Of a stretch of 19,340 nucleotides of DNA, positions 16,487 to 19,340 are shown in pieces; the first letter of the stretch is position 1; each line of letters starts with the position of its first letter. The translations under genes were made by a program, and so were the position numbers. Origin of the DNA: Kocuria sp. (GTDB taxonomy: Bacteria > Actinomycetota > Actinomycetes > Actinomycetales > Micrococcaceae); assembly GCF_030530945.1 (NCBI RefSeq), contig NZ_JAUMTZ010000001.1:125196-144535 (forward strand), read 5' to 3'. The notes below the pieces were generated by a model that did no database searches, was not told where the DNA came from, and saw nothing but the letters and a program-made list of their open reading frames with translations.

Positions 16487-16494
16487 CATATCAT
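16487..16494 (+). promoter_or_regulatory. Possible tRNA-Phe -10 box (CATATCAT)
   Basis: TATCAT (16489-16494) lies 26 bases before tRNA-Phe, with a poor -35 (CAACTT, 17-base spacing) inside the preceding hairpin. The same CATATCAT occurs upstream of tRNA-Glu. tRNA-Phe may instead be made by read-through from tRNA-Asp. Confidence 0.35.
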
Positions 16495-16520
16495 CCCGGG
16501 TTCACCCGGCTGGTCTGCCT

Positions 16521-16593
16521 GGCTCTGTAGCTCAGTTGGTAGAGCGTACGACTGAAAATCGTAAGGTCACCGGATCGACGCCGGTCGGAGCCA
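16521..16593 (+). tRNA. tRNA-Phe (anticodon GAA)
   Basis: A 73-base cloverleaf: acceptor GGCTCTG (16521-16527) with CGGAGCC (16586-16592), discriminator A16593. The D arm GCTC/GAGC and anticodon arm TACGA-CTGAAAA-TCGTA are complete. The T loop reads ATCGACG, so position 54, nearly always T, is A here, while the stem ACCGG/CCGGT is perfect. CCA is not encoded. Confidence 0.95.
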
Positions 16594-16595
16594 CT

Positions 16596-16628
16596 GAACC
16601 CTCGCGTGGCTTCTACACGCGGGGGTTC
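16596..16628 (+). terminator. Terminator of the tRNA cluster
   Basis: GAACCCTCGCGTG (16596-16608) pairs with CACGCGGGGGTTC (16616-16628) over 13 positions with one G-U, around a 7-base loop. A pyrimidine-rich stretch (TTCTCATCT) follows. It begins three bases after tRNA-Phe. Confidence 0.8.
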
Positions 16629-16697
16629 TTCTCATCTCCGGGTGCCGTGCACGAGCACCTCGCACCCGACCCCCAGCCCGCGCCGAGGTTGCGGCCC

Positions 16698-16703
16698 TAC
16701 CGT
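16698..16703 (+). promoter_or_regulatory. Candidate -10 box of the lipoprotein gene
   Basis: TACCGT fits TANNNT, the same hexamer as upstream of fprA. It implies a ~120-base leader before ATG 16833. The leader contains a perfect 7-base GC hairpin, CCCGCCG (16744-16750) with CGGCGGG (16756-16762), and a longer-range match CCGGGCA (16736-16742) with TGCCCGG (16799-16805). Confidence 0.3.
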
Positions 16704-16832
16704 GGACAGCGGTCGAGGGCTGCGCGCTCTCACCACCGGGCATCCCGCCGAACCGCGGCGGGTGACACACGGGCCCCACCGGATCCCCGCAGAACGGGTG
16801 CCCGGCGGGTGAGGAACGGGGAGACGGCGGTC

Positions 16833-17282
16833 ATGACACAGCCCAGACGGGCGCTCGCGGCGCTCGCGGTCCTTGCTCTCTCGGGGGCGCTCACCGGCTG
16901 CGCCCAGCAGGGCAAGGGCACCGCCATCGAGCTGTCCTCCGTGACCCCCACCCCCACCTCCGACACCTCGGAGGCACCGGCGGACACGAACTCGTGCTTC
17001 GACGTGGCCGAGGCCCTCAGCGCCCTCGAGCTGCTCCCCCTCACGGACCAGGAGGAGAAGGAGCAGCAGGACGACGACGCCCTGGACAAGGCCCGCGAGT
17101 CCCTCGCCCGGGTGCAGGGCCGCTTTCCCGGCGCCACCCGTCCCGCGTTCGAGGACGCCCGGAAGGTCCTGGCCGAGGCCGGGGACACCCTGCAGCCCAC
17201 CGAGGCCGTGCGGGTGCGCACCGCGCTGGCGCCCGCAGACTCCTGGCTGCGGACCCACTGCTCCGCCGCCCCCGCCCGCTGA
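16833..17282 (+). CDS. Small predicted lipoprotein, family not recognised
   Basis: A 149-residue protein with a clear lipoprotein signal peptide: basic start (PRR), hydrophobic core and lipobox L-T-G-C with the lipidated Cys at residue 23. A Thr/Ser/Pro-rich linker (about residues 36-50) would lift the rest from the membrane. The mature domain has an acidic, Gln-rich stretch (EEKEQQDDD) and mostly helical character, and two further Cys (in NSCFDV and THCSA) that could form a disulfide outside the cytoplasm. I do not recognise the family and assign no function. ATG 16833 follows GGGGAG with nine-base spacing; GTG 16809 in the same frame is a weaker alternative. It stands alone after the tRNAs and converges with the glucosidase gene 14 bases away. 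Confidence 0.7.
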   Translation: MTQPRRALAALAVLALSGALTGCAQQGKGTAIELSSVTPTPTSDTSEAPADTNSCFDVAEALSALELLPLTDQEEKEQQDDDALDKARESLARVQGRFPGATRPAFEDARKVLAEAGDTLQPTEAVRVRTALAPADSWLRTHCSAAPAR

Positions 17283-17296
17283 GCGGCTGCGGCGGC

Positions 17297-19213
17297 TCAG
17301 AGCTCGAGCCACACCGCGCTGTCCACACTGAGCTGGTCGTTCACCACGGCCTCCTGGCCGCTGGCCAGCAGCAGCTCGGCCTTTGAGAGCTCCTCGAATC
17401 CCACCGCGGTCTCCCCGAGGTTCGTGGCCATCAGCACGCGGCGGCCGGTTCCGGTGGTGAGCACGTAGGCCAGCACCCCGTCCGACTCCTCGCTCAGCGG
17501 GTGCCACGCGAAGTCCGCGGTTCCCAGCTCCAGCTCCCTCCGCAGCCGCAGGGCGCGGCGGTACAGGTTCAGTGTGGACTGCGGATCACCCTCCTGGTGG
17601 TCCACGGTGATCTCGCTGAAGGAGTCCGGCTGCGGCAGCCACGGCTCCGGTCCGAAACCCAGCCCCGCGCCCGCGGGAGACCAGGGCAGGGGGACGCGGG
17701 CGCCGTCGCGCCCCAGCTCGGCTCCCCCGGTGCGGTGGAACGTGGGGTCCTGGCGGGCGTGGTCCGGCAGCTCGGTGTGCTCGGGCAGGCCCAGCTCGTC
17801 ACCCTGGTACACGTACGCGGAGCCGGGCAGGGACAGCTCCACCAGCGCGGCCGCGCGGGCCCGGCGCAGGCCCTGGCCGTGGTGGGGCTGCTCGTCCTGC
17901 GCGCCGATGCCGTTCGGGTACGCGGTGCGCGAGGACAGCCCGTAGCGGGAGGCGTGGCGCACGGTGTCGTGGTTGGAGAGCACCCACGTGCACGGCGCGC
18001 CCACCTCGTAGTTGGCGCGCAGGGAGACGTCGATGACGTCCCGCACCCGGTCCCGGTGCCACCCCGCCACCAGGAAGTCGAAGTTGAACGCCTGCTGCGC
18101 CTCGTCCGGGCGCACGTAGCGGGCCAGCCGCTGCGGGGGGCCCACCCACGCCTCGACCACCAGCATCCGGTCCCCGGGGTACTCCTCCAGCACCCGGTGC
18201 CAGTCCCGGTAGATCTCGTGCACACCGTCCTGGTCGAAGTACGGGCCGGTGTCCATGGTCTTCTCGGTGTTCGCAGACCCGCCACCGGCCCCGGGAGCGA
18301 CGCCGCCCGCGCCCTCCGCGCCGGAGGCCGCCCCCTGCTCGGCGCCCACCGTCTCGGGCCCGAGAGCGGGGGTTCCGGCGGTGTCCGAGGCGGAGTCCTC
18401 GGGGAAGGTGGTGGCCTGCTCGGCGCCCACCGTCTCCGGCCCGGGAGCGGCGGGGCCGGTGCCGTCCGAGGCGGGAACGGCGGCGTCGTCGGAAGAGGTG
18501 CCCGTGCCCTCCACCATGTGGACCTGCTCGTCCCAGTCCGGCAGGCCGGGTGCCTTGACCATGCCGTGGGCCACGTCCACGCGGAAGCCGTCCGCCCCGC
18601 GGTCCAGCCAGAAGCGCAGGATGGCGCGGAACTCCTCCCACACCTCGGGGTTCTCCCAGTCGAGGTCCGGCTGCGAGGAGTCGAAGAGGTGCAGGTACCA
18701 CTGGCCGTCCGGGACGCGGGTCCACGCCCGGCCGCCGAAGAGCGACTTCCAGTTGTTGGGGGGCAGCTCTCCGTTCTCCCCGGTGCCCTCGCGGAAGATG
18801 TAGCGGGCGCGCTCCGGGGAACCCGGTTCGGAGGCCAGCGCCGCCCGGAACCACTCGTGGTCCTCGGAGGTGTGGTTGGGCACCAGGTCCACGATGATCT
18901 TCAGCCCCAGGCGGTGAGCTTCTTCCCGCATCCGGTCGAAGTCCTCGAGCGAGCCGAAGCGGGGATCCACGGTGCGGTAGTCCGCGACGTCGTAGCCGGC
19001 GTCGTGCTGCGGCGAGAGGTAGAAGGGGGAGAGCCACACGGCGTCCACGCCCAGGCGCGCGAGGTAGGGAAGCGTCTGGGTGACGCCGCCCAGATCGCCC
19101 ATGCCGTCCCCGTTGGAGTCCTTGAAGGACCGGGGGTACACCTGGTAGATCACGGCGTCGCGCCACCACTCGGAACCGGAGGGGGCGGGGAAGGGGGTCT
19201 GGGAGAGAGTCAC
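17297..19213 (-). CDS. GH13 alpha-glucosidase (oligo-alpha-glucosidase type) with a repeat insertion
   Basis: A 638-residue cytoplasmic glycoside hydrolase, expected to release glucose from maltose-type or other small alpha-glucosides. WWRDAVIYQVYPRSFKDSNGDGMGDLGG near the N-terminus, LVPNHTS, and the catalytic set are intact: nucleophile D213 in DGFRVDVAHG, acid/base E354 in VVEAWV, and D416 in LSNHD. The pattern fits actinobacterial alpha-glucosidases of the GH13_30 group; trehalose-forming activity is less likely. Residues about 232-318, between HMVEGTGTSS and NTEKTMDTGPYFDQDG, are a Gly/Ala/Pro/Glu-rich insertion absent from relatives as I remember them, containing a 27-residue tandem repeat. 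GTG 19213 is chosen because TAGCCT (minus 19226-19221) would start transcription at it, a leaderless mRNA; GTG 19231 would overlap that box. No regulator or sugar transporter is adjacent. Confidence 0.88.
   Translation of the reverse strand: MTLSQTPFPAPSGSEWWRDAVIYQVYPRSFKDSNGDGMGDLGGVTQTLPYLARLGVDAVWLSPFYLSPQHDAGYDVADYRTVDPRFGSLEDFDRMREEAHRLGLKIIVDLVPNHTSEDHEWFRAALASEPGSPERARYIFREGTGENGELPPNNWKSLFGGRAWTRVPDGQWYLHLFDSSQPDLDWENPEVWEEFRAILRFWLDRGADGFRVDVAHGMVKAPGLPDWDEQVHMVEGTGTSSDDAAVPASDGTGPAAPGPETVGAEQATTFPEDSASDTAGTPALGPETVGAEQGAASGAEGAGGVAPGAGGGSANTEKTMDTGPYFDQDGVHEIYRDWHRVLEEYPGDRMLVVEAWVGPPQRLARYVRPDEAQQAFNFDFLVAGWHRDRVRDVIDVSLRANYEVGAPCTWVLSNHDTVRHASRYGLSSRTAYPNGIGAQDEQPHHGQGLRRARAAALVELSLPGSAYVYQGDELGLPEHTELPDHARQDPTFHRTGGAELGRDGARVPLPWSPAGAGLGFGPEPWLPQPDSFSEITVDHQEGDPQSTLNLYRRALRLRRELELGTADFAWHPLSEESDGVLAYVLTTGTGRRVLMATNLGETAVGFEELSKAELLLASGQEAVVNDQLSVDSAVWLEL
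18334..18476. repeat. Imperfect 81-base tandem repeat inside the glucosidase gene
   Basis: Two copies start at 18334 and 18415 with CCTGCTCGGCGCCCACCGTC, then diverge while staying alignable for about 60 bases. The period of 81 bases equals 27 codons and keeps the frame. In the protein each copy ends in GPETVGAEQ. Confidence 0.85.
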
Positions 19214-19220
19214 GTGACCC

Positions 19221-19226
19221 AGGCTA
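19221..19226 (-). promoter_or_regulatory. Candidate -10 box of the glucosidase gene
   Basis: On the minus strand TAGCCT (19226-19221) matches TANNNT and ends seven bases before GTG 19213, so transcription would begin at the start codon. No good -35 box is visible. Confidence 0.4.
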
Positions 19227-19315
19227 CCCACCGGGCACTGGGATCGACCACGGTGCCCCTCTCGGGGCCCTTGCCCCGTGCCGCTACCGGACCCCGTGCC
19301 CCACCCGTCCCCCCG

Positions 19316-19333
19316 CCCCCCCCCCCCCCCCCC
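19316..19333. repeat. Homopolymer run of eighteen C
   Basis: Eighteen consecutive C, preceded by CCCCCG, lie about 100 bases upstream of the glucosidase start on its own strand as a G-run. It is the longest homopolymer in the window and sits at its right edge. Confidence 0.9.
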
Positions 19334-19340
19334 GGGTGGC

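Noticed and set aside
16211..16593. Integration site of a mobile element at the tRNA cluster
   Set aside because: There is no integrase gene, no duplicated tRNA 3' end, and ordinary chromosomal genes flank the cluster on both sides.
18334..18476. Tandem repeat as a CRISPR or mobile-element remnant
   Set aside because: Only two imperfect in-frame copies exist, with an 81-base period inside an intact gene; there are no spacers or transposase.

Overview
This window looks like ordinary chromosomal DNA from a very GC-rich actinobacterium. The base composition, the near-exclusive use of G or C at third codon positions, frequent GTG (and one TTG) starts, leaderless-looking promoters, the mycobacterial-type ferredoxin-NADP reductase FprA, a tandem universal stress protein and tRNAs without an encoded CCA all fit Actinobacteria. 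The protein style suggests Micrococcaceae, possibly Kocuria, but that placement is from recognition only. I see no phage, IS element, CRISPR array or resistance island.

Layout from left to right. Positions 1-348 hold the 3' end of a predicted ABC-class P-loop ATPase. It converges on an NCS2 nucleobase permease (553-2115, minus). A divergent control region leads to a YoaK/DUF1275 membrane protein (2351-3070) and a Gpt-like purine phosphoribosyltransferase (3194-3697). Next comes the acetate node, split in an unusual way: ackA (3742-4974, minus), a cardiolipin synthase on the opposite strand (5156-6628), then pta (6680-8773, minus). A thiamine-binding protein and a spermidine-synthase-fold methyltransferase-like protein form a small plus-strand pair (8879-10268). 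They converge on an AzgA-type purine permease (10277-11737, minus), which shares a divergent control region with fprA (11956-13371). Then come an aldonolactone-oxidase-like flavoprotein (13512-14876, minus), a two-domain universal stress protein (15142-16089), tRNA-Glu, tRNA-Asp and tRNA-Phe (16211-16593), a small lipoprotein (16833-17282) and a GH13 alpha-glucosidase (17297-19213, minus). The window ends in an 18-base C homopolymer.

How the genes fit together. Two purine-type permeases and one purine phosphoribosyltransferase give a salvage theme. Pta and AckA interconvert acetyl-CoA and acetate with ATP. The GH13 enzyme probably cleaves small alpha-glucosides in the cytoplasm. The remaining genes are single housekeeping functions. 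No gap between genes exceeds 300 bases; the larger ones hold strong hairpins at convergent gene ends and palindromes with -10-like boxes at divergent ones.

I did not find a convincing undescribed system. The points most worth a second look are a roughly 85-residue Gly/Ala-rich insertion with a tandem repeat between the catalytic residues of the glucosidase, an oxidase lacking two family-typical active-site residues, a 50-base near-perfect palindrome in an AT-rich island at 424-473, palindromes at the fprA promoter, and the split pta/ackA arrangement.
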